Position numbers and translations under genes: made by a program. Below are positions 1 to 9,195 of a stretch of 64,000 bases of DNA, piece after piece (positions within the stretch are counted from its first letter, which is position 1; the number at the start of each line of letters is the position of its first letter). Where the stretch lies: the NCBI RefSeq assembly GCF_020148005.1, contig NZ_JAGXFD010000001.1, forward strand, positions 2,915,312-2,979,311. Direction: 5' to 3'. Source of the DNA: Modicisalibacter tunisiensis (GTDB lineage Bacteria; Pseudomonadota; Gammaproteobacteria; Pseudomonadales; Halomonadaceae). The notes under the pieces are model-generated. The model did no database searches. It was given only the letters and a program-made list of their open reading frames with translations, and was not told the DNA's origin.

Positions 1-2
1 AC

Positions 3-449
3 CTGGGCAAGCAGGAAGGCGCCCGCGTGCTGGTCGGCGGCGAGCGCTGGAACGATGGCGACTTCGCCGACGGCGCCTGGGCGGCACCGACGGTGTTCAC
101 CGACTGCCGCGACGACATGCGCATCGTCCGCGAGGAGATCTTCGGCCCGGTCATGTCGATCCTGGTCTTCGACGACGAGGACGAGGTCGTCCGGCGCGCC
201 AACGACACCACCTACGGGCTGGCCGCCGGCCTGTTCAGCGAAAGCCTGAACCGCTCGCATCGCGTCATCCATCGCCTGCAGGCGGGGATCTGCTGGATCA
301 ACACCTGGGGCGACTCCCCGGCCGAGATGCCGGTGGGCGGCTACAAGGAGTCCGGCATCGGTCGCGAGAACGGGCTCTCGTCGCTCGACCAGTACACCCA
401 GATCAAGTCGGTCCAGGTCGAGATGGGCCCCTTCCCGACCGTCTTCTGA
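3..449 (+). CDS. betB: Betaine aldehyde dehydrogenase, C-terminal part (5' end outside window)
   Basis: Oxidises betaine aldehyde to glycine betaine with NAD(P)+, the second step of choline-to-betaine osmoprotectant synthesis in the cytoplasm. Only the last 148 codons are present; the reading frame is open from base 3. The aldehyde dehydrogenase C-terminal half is clear: [10 protein letters not shown], then [19 protein letters not shown] and the BetB-like tail [17 protein letters not shown]. The catalytic Cys and Glu lie upstream of the window. It is followed 75 bp later by betA on the same strand, the usual bet operon order, which supports BetB over other aldehyde dehydrogenases. Confidence 0.93.
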   Translation: MGKQEGARVLVGGERWNDGDFADGAWAAPTVFTDCRDDMRIVREEIFGPVMSILVFDDEDEVVRRANDTTYGLAAGLFSESLNRSHRVIHRLQAGICWINTWGDSPAEMPVGGYKESGIGRENGLSSLDQYTQIKSVQVEMGPFPTVF

Positions 450-524
450 CGTCCCGGGCCGGCCCTCGCGCCGGCCCGCCGCCCCACCGCTTTTCGACCC
501 CGAGTTCACGAAGGAGGGCCGCTC

Positions 525-2216
525 ATGACGCAGGCTCGTGAATACGACTACATCATCATCGGCGCCGGCTCCGCCGGCAACGTCCTCGCCACGCGACTGA
601 CCGAGGACCCGGACGTGCAGGTGCTGCTGCTGGAAGCCGGCGGCCCGGACTACCGTTTCGACTTTCGCACCCAGATGCCGGCGGCACTCGCCTACCCGCT
701 GCAGGGCAAGCGCTACAACTGGGCGTTCGAAACCGATCCCGAACCCCACATGGACAACCGTCGCATGGAGTGCGGCCGCGGCAAGGGCCTGGGCGGCTCG
801 TCGCTGATCAACGGCATGTGCTACATCCGCGGCAACGCCCTGGACTACGACAACTGGGCCAGGCGCGCGGGCCTCGAGGACTGGACCTACGCCGACTGCC
901 TGCCCTACTTCAGGAAGGCCGAGACCCGCGACATCGGTGCCAACGACTATCACGGCGGCGACGGCCCGGTCAGCGTCACGACCCCGAAGGAGGGAAACAA
1001 CCCCCTCTATCATGCCTTCATCGAGGCGGGCGTCCAGGCCGGCTACCCGGCCACCGAGGACGTCAACGGCTACCAGCAGGAAGGCTTCGGCCCCATGGAC
1101 CGTTTTGTCACGCCGAACGGCCGCCGCGCCTCCACCGCCCGAGGCTATCTGGACCAGGCCAGGCCGCGCCCGAACCTGACCATCGAGACCCGCGCCACCA
1201 CCGACGTCATCACCTTCGAGGGCCGGCGCGCCAGCGGGGTGCGCTATGCGCGCGGCGGCCAGACTCGGGAGGTCAGGGCGCGTCGCGAGGTGCTGCTGTG
1301 TGCCGGCGCCATCGCCTCGCCGCAGATCCTGCAGCGCTCCGGCATCGGCCCGCAGGACGTGCTCGACGAATTCGGCATCACGCCGGTCAAGGTCAACGAC
1401 AACGTCGGCGCGCACCTTCAGGACCACCTGGAGATGTACATCCAGTACGAGTGCACCCAGCCGATCTCGCTGTATCCGGCCCTGAAGTGGTACAACCAGC
1501 CGAAGATCGGCGCCGAGTGGATGCTGTTCGGCACCGGCGTGGGCGCCAGCAACCAGTTCGAGGCCGCCGGCTTCATCCGCACCCGTGACGAGGAGGCGTG
1601 GCCCAACCTGCAGTACCACTTCCTGCCCATCGCCATCAGCTACAACGGCAAGAGCGCGGTGCAGGCCCACGGCTTCCAGGCCCACGTCGGCTCCATGCGC
1701 TCCGAGAGCGAGGGCCGGGTGCGCCTGACCTCGCTGGACCCCGCGGCCGCCCCCTCGATCCTGTTCAACTACATGTCCACCGAGAAGGACTGGCAGGAAT
1801 TCCGCGACGCGATTCGCCTGACCCGCGAGATCATCAATCAGCCGGCCATGGACGCCTACCGCGGCCGCGAGATCTCCCCGGGGCCGGACGTGCAGTCCGA
1901 TGCCGAGCTCGACGCCTTCGTCCGCCGGCACGCCGAGACCGCCTATCACCCCTGCGGGACCTGCCGCATGGGCGACGGCGACGACAGTGTGGTCGACGGC
2001 GCCGGCCGGGTTCATGGCGTGGACGCTCTGCGGGTGGTCGACGCCTCGCTGTTCCCGGTGATCCCCACCGGTAACCTCAACGCGCCGACGATCATGCTGG
2101 CCGAGAAGATGGCCGACAAGATCCGTGGCCGCGAGCCGCTGCCGAAGAGCGACGCCCCCTACTACGTCGCCGACGGCGCCCCGGCCCGGCAGCGCGCGCC
2201 CGAGCGCCCGGCCTGA
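525..2216 (+). CDS. betA: Choline dehydrogenase
   Basis: FAD-dependent GMC-family oxidoreductase that converts choline to betaine aldehyde at the membrane, feeding BetB. At 563 aa it has the usual family length. Visible features are the N-terminal FAD dinucleotide fold [10 protein letters not shown] (residues about 10-19), GMC signature 1 [19 protein letters not shown] (about 87-105), signature 2 around [15 protein letters not shown], and the catalytic His region [11 protein letters not shown] near residue 475. The ATG is preceded by AGGAGGG at suitable spacing. It closes the bet operon and is followed by a strong terminator. Confidence 0.96.
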   Translation: MTQAREYDYIIIGAGSAGNVLATRLTEDPDVQVLLLEAGGPDYRFDFRTQMPAALAYPLQGKRYNWAFETDPEPHMDNRRMECGRGKGLGGSSLINGMCYIRGNALDYDNWARRAGLEDWTYADCLPYFRKAETRDIGANDYHGGDGPVSVTTPKEGNNPLYHAFIEAGVQAGYPATEDVNGYQQEGFGPMDRFVTPNGRRASTARGYLDQARPRPNLTIETRATTDVITFEGRRASGVRYARGGQTREVRARREVLLCAGAIASPQILQRSGIGPQDVLDEFGITPVKVNDNVGAHLQDHLEMYIQYECTQPISLYPALKWYNQPKIGAEWMLFGTGVGASNQFEAAGFIRTRDEEAWPNLQYHFLPIAISYNGKSAVQAHGFQAHVGSMRSESEGRVRLTSLDPAAAPSILFNYMSTEKDWQEFRDAIRLTREIINQPAMDAYRGREISPGPDVQSDAELDAFVRRHAETAYHPCGTCRMGDGDDSVVDGAGRVHGVDALRVVDASLFPVIPTGNLNAPTIMLAEKMADKIRGREPLPKSDAPYYVADGAPARQRAPERPA

Positions 2217-2238
2217 TACCCCCGCTTTCCCCCTGTTT

Positions 2239-2264
2239 GCCCCGCACCTGCGGGGCTTTTTTTT
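2239..2264 (+). terminator. Rho-independent terminator of bet operon
   Basis: GCCCCGCA and TGCGGGGC form an 8-bp stem with a two-base loop, followed directly by eight T residues, 22 bp after the betA stop codon. Confidence 0.9.
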
Positions 2265-2320
2265 GGCGTCGGGCTCCACCGCGCTGGTCAGGGTCGCGCA
2301 AATCCTCTAGGCTGACAGCA

Positions 2321-2338
2321 TTCAAACGCACGTTCGAA
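2321..2338. promoter_or_regulatory. Candidate PsrA/TetR-type operator upstream of fadE
   Basis: TTCAAACGCACGTTCGAA is an 18-bp near-perfect palindrome with one mismatched pair, ending 30 bp before the fadE ATG. It contains CAAAC-N4-GTTCG, one base away from the CAAAC-N(2-4)-GTTTG pattern known for the fatty-acid-responsive repressor PsrA of pseudomonads. The palindrome is seen directly; assignment to PsrA is inference from position and pattern. Confidence 0.5.
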
Positions 2339-2368
2339 TCATTTTATCGTCCGCTTCGGAGAATCTCG

Positions 2369-4819
2369 ATGCTGTCATTGCTGCTCATCGTGCTGGCCGT
2401 CATCGGCCTGATCGAGGTCATGCGCCGCGAGGCCGGCGCCACGCCGGCGCTCGCCGTCACCGGCATCCCCGGTCTGCTGGGGATCATGCTGGGTGCGCCG
2501 GTCGCCGCCACACTACTGCTGCTGGCGACCCTGGCCATCGCCGCCTGCGGGTTGCCCGCGCTGCGCCGGCGCTGGCTGACTCCGCGCCTGTTCACCCGCT
2601 TTCGCCGGGTGGCGCCACGCGTCTCGGACACCGAACGCGTGGCCCTGGAAGCCGGCAGCGTGTCCTGGGACGGCGAGCTGTTCACCGGCCGCCCCGACTG
2701 GCAGCGCCTGCTGGCCTACCGTGACGACGGCCTGAGCGACGCCGAGCGCGCCTTTCTGGAGCACCAGTGCGCGGAGGTCGCCGGCCTGTGCAACGGCTGG
2801 GATGTGGCCCGCGAACGCGCCGACCTGCCCGAGGCCGCCTGGGACTACCTGAAGCGGGAACGCTTCTTCGGCATGATCATCCCCGAGGAATACGGCGGCC
2901 TGGGCTTCTCCGCCAGGGCACAGTCGGCGGTGCTGCAGAAGCTGGTGGTCAACGAGACGCTGATGATCTCGGTGGGCGTGCCCAACTCGCTCGGCCCGGG
3001 CGAGCTGCTGCTCAAGTACGGTACCGACGAACAGAAGAACCACTACCTGCCGCGGCTGGCCGATGGCCGCGAGATCCCCTGCTTCGGACTCACCGGGCCG
3101 CGGGCCGGCTCGGACGCCACCTCGCTGCCCGACGTCGGCGTGGTGGTCAGGCGCGAGGTCGACGGCGAATCGGTACTGGGGATCGAGCTGACCTTCGAGA
3201 AGCGCTGGATCACCCTGGCCCCGATCGCCACCGTGGTGGGTCTGGCGTTCCGGCTGTTCGACCCGGACCACCTGCTCGGCGAGGAAAGCGACCTGGGCAT
3301 CACCTGCGCACTGATCCCCCGCGACACGCCGGGCATGGAGATCGGCCGCCGCCATCACCCCATCGGCAGCCCCTTCATGAACGGACCGATCGTCGGCCGC
3401 GATGTCTTCGTGCCGCTCGACCGCATCATCGGCGGCCCGGCGATGGCCGGCCAGGGCTGGCGCATGCTGGTCGAGTGCCTGTCGGTGGGCCGCTGCATCA
3501 CCCTGCCCTCCGGCGCCGCCGGGGTCGGCCGCTACGCCGTCGGCTGGTCCGGCGGCTTCACCCGCATCCGCCGCCAGTTCAACGTGCCGGTCGCCGAGAT
3601 GGAAGGCGTGCAGGAGGCCCTGGCCCGCCTGACGGCGCATGCCTACATCGCCCAGGCCGCGGTGCATCAGACCGCCAACCTGATCGATCACGGCGTCAAG
3701 CCGGCGGTGCCCTCGGCGATCCTCAAGAGCCAGCTGACCGAGTTCCAGCGGCGCATCCTCGCCGACGCCATGGACGTTCACGGCGGCAAGGCGGTGACAC
3801 TGGGGCCACGCAACTACCTGGGGCTCGCCTGGAGCGCCGTGCCGGTGTCGATCACCGTCGAGGGCGCCAACATCATGACCCGCAACCTGATGGTCTTCGG
3901 CCAGGGCGCCATCCGCTGCCACCCCTACGTGCTCGAGGAGCTCGCCGCCGCCGACACCGACGACCTCGACGCCTTCGACCGGGCCTTCTTCGGCCATGCC
4001 GGGCTGATCGCCGGCAACGCCGCCCGCGCCTTCACCCAGGCGCTGGGTCTCGGTGGGCCGCGGGTGCCCTTCGACGAGCTGGCCGCGCCCTATGCCCGCG
4101 AGGTCAGCCGCCTCTCCGCCGGCTTCGGGCTGTGCGCCGATGCCGCCATGGCCAGCCTGGGCTCGAGCCTCAAGAAGCGCGAGATGCTCTCGGCCCGGCT
4201 CGGCGACGTGCTCGCCAACCTCTACCTGCTGTCGATGCTGCTCAAGCACTGGCACGACGACACCAGCGTCGAGCACGAGGCGGCCCTGCTCCACTACAGC
4301 TGCCGCACCCTGCTCCACCGCACCGAGCAGGCCTTCGTCGAACTCTTCGACAACCTGCCCAGCCGTGCCCTGGGACGCAGCCTGTCGGCGATCGTCATGC
4401 CGCTCGGGCGGCGCTGGAAGACCCCCGAGGACTCCCTCACCCGGGAGATCGCCCACGCCATCTCCACCGCCACGCCGCTGCGCGACAAGCTGCTGGCCGG
4501 CACCTGGAATACCCAGGCGGAAGGCGACGTCGACAACCCCCTGGCCCGCTACAATGCCCTGCTGGCCGACTACCCGCGGGCCGAGCCGCTGTATCGCACC
4601 CTCAACAAGGCCCATGCCCGCGGCGAGCTGCCCGCCGAGGCCCTGCACCCCGAGCAACGCATCGACGCCGGGCTCGCCGCCGGGCTGATCGGCGAGGAGG
4701 ACGCCGCCTTCCTGCACGCCTTCGAGGCCGAGGTGCTGGACATGCTCACCGTCGACGACTTCGCGTTCGATGCCTTCGCCAGCCAACCGGCCTCGGCGAG
4801 CCATCCCGACGTGGCATAG
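2369..4819 (+). CDS. fadE: Acyl-CoA dehydrogenase FadE
   Basis: First step of fatty-acid beta-oxidation, acyl-CoA to trans-2-enoyl-CoA with FAD. The 816 aa from this ATG match the unusually long enterobacterial FadE type (about 814 aa) rather than 380-aa acyl-CoA dehydrogenases. Residues 1-60 contain two hydrophobic segments typical of membrane-associated FadE. FFGMIIPEEYGGLGFSA (about 166-182), CFGLTGPRAGSDA and MDVHGGKAVTLGPRNYLG are characteristic. The frame is open upstream to 2237, but that stretch overlaps the bet terminator; the ATG at 2369 after CGGAGAA fits family length. A palindromic operator candidate lies just upstream. Confidence 0.94.
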   Translation: MLSLLLIVLAVIGLIEVMRREAGATPALAVTGIPGLLGIMLGAPVAATLLLLATLAIAACGLPALRRRWLTPRLFTRFRRVAPRVSDTERVALEAGSVSWDGELFTGRPDWQRLLAYRDDGLSDAERAFLEHQCAEVAGLCNGWDVARERADLPEAAWDYLKRERFFGMIIPEEYGGLGFSARAQSAVLQKLVVNETLMISVGVPNSLGPGELLLKYGTDEQKNHYLPRLADGREIPCFGLTGPRAGSDATSLPDVGVVVRREVDGESVLGIELTFEKRWITLAPIATVVGLAFRLFDPDHLLGEESDLGITCALIPRDTPGMEIGRRHHPIGSPFMNGPIVGRDVFVPLDRIIGGPAMAGQGWRMLVECLSVGRCITLPSGAAGVGRYAVGWSGGFTRIRRQFNVPVAEMEGVQEALARLTAHAYIAQAAVHQTANLIDHGVKPAVPSAILKSQLTEFQRRILADAMDVHGGKAVTLGPRNYLGLAWSAVPVSITVEGANIMTRNLMVFGQGAIRCHPYVLEELAAADTDDLDAFDRAFFGHAGLIAGNAARAFTQALGLGGPRVPFDELAAPYAREVSRLSAGFGLCADAAMASLGSSLKKREMLSARLGDVLANLYLLSMLLKHWHDDTSVEHEAALLHYSCRTLLHRTEQAFVELFDNLPSRALGRSLSAIVMPLGRRWKTPEDSLTREIAHAISTATPLRDKLLAGTWNTQAEGDVDNPLARYNALLADYPRAEPLYRTLNKAHARGELPAEALHPEQRIDAGLAAGLIGEEDAAFLHAFEAEVLDMLTVDDFAFDAFASQPASASHPDVA

Positions 4820-4845
4820 ACGCCGCCACGCCGTGTGCGACACGC

Positions 4846-4888
4846 AAAAGCGCCCTGTCAGCCATGTCGGCGGACAGGGCGCTTTTTC
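4846..4888. terminator. Bidirectional terminator between fadE and qor
   Basis: A perfect 10-bp stem GCGCCCTGTC / GACAGGGCGC (4850-4859 and 4873-4882) is flanked by AAAA on the left and TTTTT on the right. It can end transcription of both convergent genes. Confidence 0.9.
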
Positions 4889-4954
4889 ATGCCCGCAAGG
4901 GCGGAAGAAACGCAAGACAACCGGCACCGGCCTCGAGCCCGGTGCCGGCCGGCC

Positions 4955-5932
4955 TCAGGGCAGCAGGATGGTCGAGCCGGTGGTGCGGCGCGAGGCCAGG
5001 GCGTCCTGGGCCTCGCCGGCCTTGTCGAGCGGGTAACGCTGGCCGATATCCACCTTGACCTTGCCACTCTCGAGCATCTCGAACAGCTCGTGACACATCG
5101 TCTCGAAGCGCTCGCGGGTATCGGCGTAGCCGTTGAGGCTGGGCCGGGTCACGAACAGCGCTCCCTTCTGGTTGAGAATGCCGATGTTGACGCCTTCCAC
5201 CGGCCCCGAGGCATTGCCGAAGCTGACCATCAGACCACGCTTCTGCAGGCAGTCCAGCGAGGTCTCCCAGGTGTCCTTGCCCACCGAGTCGTAGACCACC
5301 GGCACCATCTCGCCGTCGGTCAGCTCGCGCACCCGCTCGACCACGTTCTCGCGGGTATAGTCGATGGTCGCCCAGGCGCCGTTGTTCTTCGCCAGCTCGG
5401 CCTTCTCCGGCGAGCTGACGGTACCGATCAGCTTGACGCCCAGCGCCCGAGCCCACTGGCAGGCGATCGAGCCGACCCCGCCGGCCGCGGCGTGGAAGAG
5501 AATCGTCTCGCCCGCCTCGACCCGGTGGGTCTGGCGCAGCAGGTACTGCACGGTCAGGCCCTTGAGCATCGACGCCGCGGCGGTCTCGAAATCGATGCCG
5601 TCGGGCAGCACCACGACCTTCTCGGCGGGCAGCACGTGCTGTTCGGCATAGGCGCCCAGCGGCCCCTGGGCGTAGGCGATGCGATCGCCCGGCTTGAGGT
5701 GGGTCACACCCTCGCCCACGGCGTCCACCACGCCGGCCCCCTCGGTGCCCAGACCGGACGGCAGGCCCGGCGCCGGATAGAGACCGGTGCGGAAGTAGAT
5801 ATCGATGAAGTTCAGGCCGATCGCCCGGTTGGCGACGCGCACCTCGCCCGGCCCGGGCTCGGCGGGCGTCACGTCGACGAGCTCGAGCACCTCGGGGCCA
5901 CCGGTGCGGGAAAACTGGATACGTTTGGCCAT
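4955..5932 (-). CDS. qor: Quinone oxidoreductase (NADPH:quinone reductase, zeta-crystallin-like)
   Basis: Medium-chain dehydrogenase/reductase lacking catalytic zinc; reduces quinones with NADPH in the cytoplasm. The 325-aa protein beginning MAKRIQFSRTGGPEVLEL resembles E. coli Qor over its whole length: GLNFIDIYFRTGLYP, SGLGTEGAG, the nucleotide-binding FHAAAGGVGSIACQWA, and the tail RRGLMVSFGNASGPV followed by LNQKGALFVTRPSL. An in-frame ATG three codons upstream is possible, but the MAKR start matches homologues. It converges on fadE across a shared terminator. Confidence 0.93.
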   Translation of the reverse strand: MAKRIQFSRTGGPEVLELVDVTPAEPGPGEVRVANRAIGLNFIDIYFRTGLYPAPGLPSGLGTEGAGVVDAVGEGVTHLKPGDRIAYAQGPLGAYAEQHVLPAEKVVVLPDGIDFETAAASMLKGLTVQYLLRQTHRVEAGETILFHAAAGGVGSIACQWARALGVKLIGTVSSPEKAELAKNNGAWATIDYTRENVVERVRELTDGEMVPVVYDSVGKDTWETSLDCLQKRGLMVSFGNASGPVEGVNIGILNQKGALFVTRPSLNGYADTRERFETMCHELFEMLESGKVKVDIGQRYPLDKAGEAQDALASRRTTGSTILLP

Positions 5933-6077
5933 GGCCGGCAATCCTTGTTCAACTGACGGAGTCGGATCACCTTACAAGCGCCCGCCGGTCAAGACCAGTC
6001 CCGGCGTGTCGGCAAGCGCCGTGCCATCGCCTACGCTGGGAACACTTGCAACCACGCATTGCCGACAAGGAGCCTGC

Positions 6078-6836
6078 ATGTCTCTGACCCGTTTCTCGCT
6101 CGAGGGGCGCACCGCCCAGGTCACCGGCTGCAACAAGGGGCTCGGCCGCGCCATGGCCGTCGCCCTGGCCGAGGCCGGCGCCGACATCGTCGGCGTCAAT
6201 CGCAGCGACGACAGCGCCACCAGGGGGATCATCGAAGCGCAGGGACGCTGCTACCATGCCATCACCGCGGCGCTCGGCGAGACGCCCCCGGCCGCCATCG
6301 TCGAGGAAGCCGTCGCTGCGGCGGGGCAACTCGATATCCTCGTCAACAACGCCGGGCTGATCCGTCGCGCCCCGGCCATCGAGTTCAGCGAGGCGGACTG
6401 GGATGCGGTCATCGACGTCAATCTCAAGGCCGCCTTCTTCCTGGCCCAGCAGGTTGCCCGTCACCTGATCGCGCGCGGCGCCCGCGGCAAGATCATCAAC
6501 GTCGCCTCGCTGCTCTCCTTCCAGGGCGGCATTCGGGTGCCCTCCTACACCGCCAGCAAGAGCGGCCTGCTCGGCCTCACCCGACTGATGGCCAACGAAT
6601 GGGCCGCCCACGGCATCAACGTCAACGCCATCGCCCCCGGCTACATGGCCACCGACAACACCCGGGCGCTGCGCGACGACCCGCAGCGCAACGCCGAGCT
6701 GCTGGCGCGCATTCCCGCCGAGCGCTGGGGAGAGCCGGAGGATATCGCCGGCGCCGCGGTCTTTCTCGCCTCGTCGGCCGCCGACTACGTCCACGGCCAT
6801 GCGCTGGCGGTGGACGGCGGCTGGCTGGCACGCTGA
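6078..6836 (+). CDS. kduD: 2-dehydro-3-deoxy-D-gluconate 5-dehydrogenase (KduD-type SDR)
   Basis: Short-chain dehydrogenase that interconverts 2,5-diketo-3-deoxygluconate and 2-keto-3-deoxygluconate in uronate or pectin-derived sugar catabolism. The 252 aa align closely in memory with E. coli KduD: VTGCNKGLGRAMA cofactor motif (about 16-28), LVNNAGLIRR, NVASLLSFQGGIRVPSYTASKSG containing the Ser and Tyr-x3-Lys catalytic residues, and the C-terminal AVDGGWLAR. The ATG follows AAGGAGCC. No kduI, pectate-lyase or uronate genes are nearby, so the physiological substrate could differ. Confidence 0.87.
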   Translation: MSLTRFSLEGRTAQVTGCNKGLGRAMAVALAEAGADIVGVNRSDDSATRGIIEAQGRCYHAITAALGETPPAAIVEEAVAAAGQLDILVNNAGLIRRAPAIEFSEADWDAVIDVNLKAAFFLAQQVARHLIARGARGKIINVASLLSFQGGIRVPSYTASKSGLLGLTRLMANEWAAHGINVNAIAPGYMATDNTRALRDDPQRNAELLARIPAERWGEPEDIAGAAVFLASSAADYVHGHALAVDGGWLAR

Positions 6837-6855
6837 GCCGATACCCCGACCGGCG

Positions 6856-7443
6856 TCACAGACGCTCGGGGAACAGCCGTTCGGGAAACTGCTCCAGACC
6901 GCGCACGAAACGCGTCTTGTAGCCATCGAACAGCTCGCGGTCCTGCCTGAAGGACTGCACCACGGCGTTGACGTCGAAGTTCAGGCTCACGGGCAGCGTG
7001 TCGGGGCCGGCGTCCGGGTGACGGGGCGCCAGGCCGATGCGCAGGCCCTCCGACCCATTCAGCCAGCGCTGGATGCCGGCGCGGCGGAACATGGCCTCCT
7101 GGTCGGCGTCGGCCGCGTTGACCCGCAGCGGTGCCCGCGTGGCCAGCTCCGCCACCAGGCGCTCGGCGGCGTTCTCGACCGGCGCATCGGGCAGGATGCC
7201 GAGCAGGGCCAGCTCCATGCTCTCGCCGCGGGCGTCGGATACCAGCAGCGCCAGTGCCGCCGGGCGGCCCTCGTCGTCGGTCAGTGCCAGGACGCGCGCC
7301 GCATCCTGACGCACCAGCACGCCCAGGGTGCCGGCGAAGCTCGCCAGCGGCACGAGGCCGGCGTCCCGGCCGTAGACCTCGGCACACAGGCGCGCCAGGC
7401 AGGCCTCGCGCTGCCGGGCATCGTTCACGTTCACGACTTTCAT
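6856..7443 (-). CDS. Hypothetical protein, possibly GNAT-like
   Basis: 195-aa soluble protein, not recognised with confidence. The start MKVVNVNDARQREACL is chosen because GGAG lies at good spacing upstream; the frame is open far upstream but overlaps the divergent ugpQ. The middle (VLALTDDEGRPAALALLV and SMELALLGILPDAP) and EAMFRRAGIQRWLNG near residue 130 have the rhythm of an acetyltransferase fold, where a terminal strand-helix often reads like LYRRLGF, but no acetyl-CoA binding loop is evident. It converges with kduD (19-bp gap) and diverges from ugpQ. Confidence 0.7.
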   Translation of the reverse strand: MKVVNVNDARQREACLARLCAEVYGRDAGLVPLASFAGTLGVLVRQDAARVLALTDDEGRPAALALLVSDARGESMELALLGILPDAPVENAAERLVAELATRAPLRVNAADADQEAMFRRAGIQRWLNGSEGLRIGLAPRHPDAGPDTLPVSLNFDVNAVVQSFRQDRELFDGYKTRFVRGLEQFPERLFPERL

Positions 7444-7534
7444 GGGGTCTCCATTCGCGAGATGATCGGCGGGGCAGACTAGCATACCGGCCGTCGCCGC
7501 CCCACGCCTTTCCGGCCCCGCCCGAGGACTCCGC

Positions 7535-8290
7535 ATGCTGCCCGCGCCGCCGCTCGACTCCCTCCCGCCCGTCATGGCCCATCGCGGCCTGTCGGCCCGT
7601 GCGCCGGAAAACACCCTGGCCGCCGTTCGCGCCGCCCATGCCGCCGGTTGCCGCTGGGTCGAGCTCGACGTGCAGCTGCTCGGCGACGGCACCCCGGTGA
7701 TCTGGCACGACGCCCGCCTTAACCGCTGCAGCCATAGCCGCGGCCGTCTCGCCGACCTGGACCGGCAACGGGCGCGCCGGGTGGATGCCGGCAGCCGGTT
7801 CGCGCCCCGCTTTCGCGGCGAGCCCATGGCCTCACTGGAGGCCATGCTGGCGCTGGTCGAGACGCTGGGGCTGGGTCTCAACCTGGAATTCAAGCTCCAC
7901 CGCGGACGCGACCCGGCCGCCCTGGTGGACACGGTGCTGCCGCTGGTCGAGCGCTGCCTGCCCCCCTCGCGCTGGCTGGCCTCCTCCTTCGATCGGCGGG
8001 CACTGCACGCCCTGCGCCGGCACCGCCCCGATCCACACCGGCTGCGGCTGGGCGTCATCGACAAGCGCCTGCCGCGCCGCTGGCGGGAGGAGGTCCACGA
8101 GCTCGGTGCCTTCAGCCTGCACCTGGACTGGCGACGCCTGCGCGAACCTCAGGCGCGTGCCGTGGCGGCGAGTCCCTGTCGTCTGGTCGCCTACACGGTC
8201 AACCAGCCGCGCATCGCCCGGCGTCTGTACGCCTGGGGCGCGGCCTCGCTGATCAGCGACGACCCGCTCGCCTTGACCGACATCAAGTGA
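7535..8290 (+). CDS. ugpQ: Glycerophosphodiester phosphodiesterase
   Basis: Hydrolyses glycerophosphodiesters to glycerol-3-phosphate and an alcohol, recycling phospholipid head groups. The 251-aa cytoplasmic-type protein lacks a signal peptide. It shows the GDPD signature: MAHRGLSARAPENTLAA (about 14-30) with catalytic His-Arg and Glu-Asn, VELDVQLLGDGTPVIWHD (metal-binding Glu and Asp, second catalytic His), LNLEFKLH (metal Glu), and the C-terminal AYTVNQ and WGAASLISDDP. It is divergent from the hypothetical gene and just upstream of the motA-like gene. Confidence 0.9.
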   Translation: MLPAPPLDSLPPVMAHRGLSARAPENTLAAVRAAHAAGCRWVELDVQLLGDGTPVIWHDARLNRCSHSRGRLADLDRQRARRVDAGSRFAPRFRGEPMASLEAMLALVETLGLGLNLEFKLHRGRDPAALVDTVLPLVERCLPPSRWLASSFDRRALHALRRHRPDPHRLRLGVIDKRLPRRWREEVHELGAFSLHLDWRRLREPQARAVAASPCRLVAYTVNQPRIARRLYAWGAASLISDDPLALTDIK

Positions 8291-8315
8291 ACGCGGAATC
8301 GCGGTTCATCCCCCC

Positions 8316-8342
8316 TCAACTTTCCGAGACCGAGGCCGATAG
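8316..8342 (+). promoter_or_regulatory. Sigma-28 (FliA) promoter for motA/motB-like pair
   Basis: TCAACTTT, an 11-bp spacer, then GCCGATAG. The consensus known for FliA is TAAAGTTT-N11-GCCGATAA, so the match is 6/8 and 7/8 with exact spacing. It lies about 30 bp ahead of the start codon and its ribosome site, and just after the ugpQ stop codon. Confidence 0.75.
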
Positions 8343-8373
8343 GGCGATAAACGATCGCCATCAAGGAGCCTCG

Positions 8374-9195
8374 ATGAATCCCTCCACGCTGATCGGCATG
8401 GTGGCCAGCTGTCTGCTGCTGGCCAGCGTGCTGTTTCTCACGGCCGAGTCCCCCGACAGTTTCCTCAACCTGCCCGGCCTGGCCATCGTGCTCACCGGCA
8501 CCATGGCGGCGACATTCATCAGTTATCCTCTCAAGGAAGTGGTTCGCGTGGTACGACTGGTGGGGCTGGTCTTTCGTCGCGAGGACAACCATCTCCGCGA
8601 CGACATCCAGGAACTGGTGGACATGGCCCGGCTGTGGTTCAAGGGGGATGTGCGGGCCGTGGAACGCGCGCTGGAAAAGACCCGCAACCCCTTCCTGCGC
8701 ACCGGCATCCAGCTGGTCATCGCCAACACCAAGGAGCAGGAGATCCTCGACCTGCTGCGCTGGCGCATCGCCCGCCTCAAGGCCCGGGAGCATGCCGAGG
8801 CACAGATCTTTCGCACCATGGCCGCCTATGCCCCGGCCTTCGGCATGCTCGGCACCCTGGTCGGGCTGGTCAACATGCTCGAGGTCATGGACGGCGGCAG
8901 CCTGGCGGACATCGGCCCGCGCATGGCGGTGGCGCTGCTGACCACCTTCTACGGCATCCTGCTGGCCAACCTGGTCTTCAAGCCGATCGCCGTGAAGCTC
9001 GAACGCCGCACCGAGGAGCGCCTGATCGCCATGAACATGGTACTCGAGGGCATCTCGCTGATTTCGCGGCGGCGCCTGCCCTCGTTCATCGAGGAAACCC
9101 TGAACTCCTTCATGGCCAATCACCAGGACGAGATTCGCGACGACGGCGAGCCGTCGCCGGTTCTTGACCCCATGCAGGACGGCTCGCATGGGTGA
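8374..9195 (+). CDS. motA: MotA-family flagellar stator (proton/sodium channel) protein
   Basis: Inner-membrane stator subunit of the MotA/PomA group (MotA/TolQ/ExbB superfamily). The 273-aa protein has four predicted membrane segments: about 5-22, 30-50, and the pair around YAPAFGMLGTLVGLVNML (about 151-168) and RMAVALLTTFYGILLANLVF (about 181-200). The conserved Pro in the third segment and the DIGPRMAVALLTT stretch are MotA hallmarks, and a long charged cytoplasmic loop lies between segments 2 and 3. The start has AAGGAGCC upstream. It overlaps the motB-like gene by 8 bp. Coupling ion cannot be decided from sequence. Confidence 0.87.
   Translation: MNPSTLIGMVASCLLLASVLFLTAESPDSFLNLPGLAIVLTGTMAATFISYPLKEVVRVVRLVGLVFRREDNHLRDDIQELVDMARLWFKGDVRAVERALEKTRNPFLRTGIQLVIANTKEQEILDLLRWRIARLKAREHAEAQIFRTMAAYAPAFGMLGTLVGLVNMLEVMDGGSLADIGPRMAVALLTTFYGILLANLVFKPIAVKLERRTEERLIAMNMVLEGISLISRRRLPSFIEETLNSFMANHQDEIRDDGEPSPVLDPMQDGSHG

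Noticed and set aside
2513..4927. Very long open frame antisense to fadE (804 codons)
   Set aside because: It is a GC-rich shadow frame with low-complexity Gly/Val/His/Gln composition and no recognisable domain; fadE on the other strand is certain.
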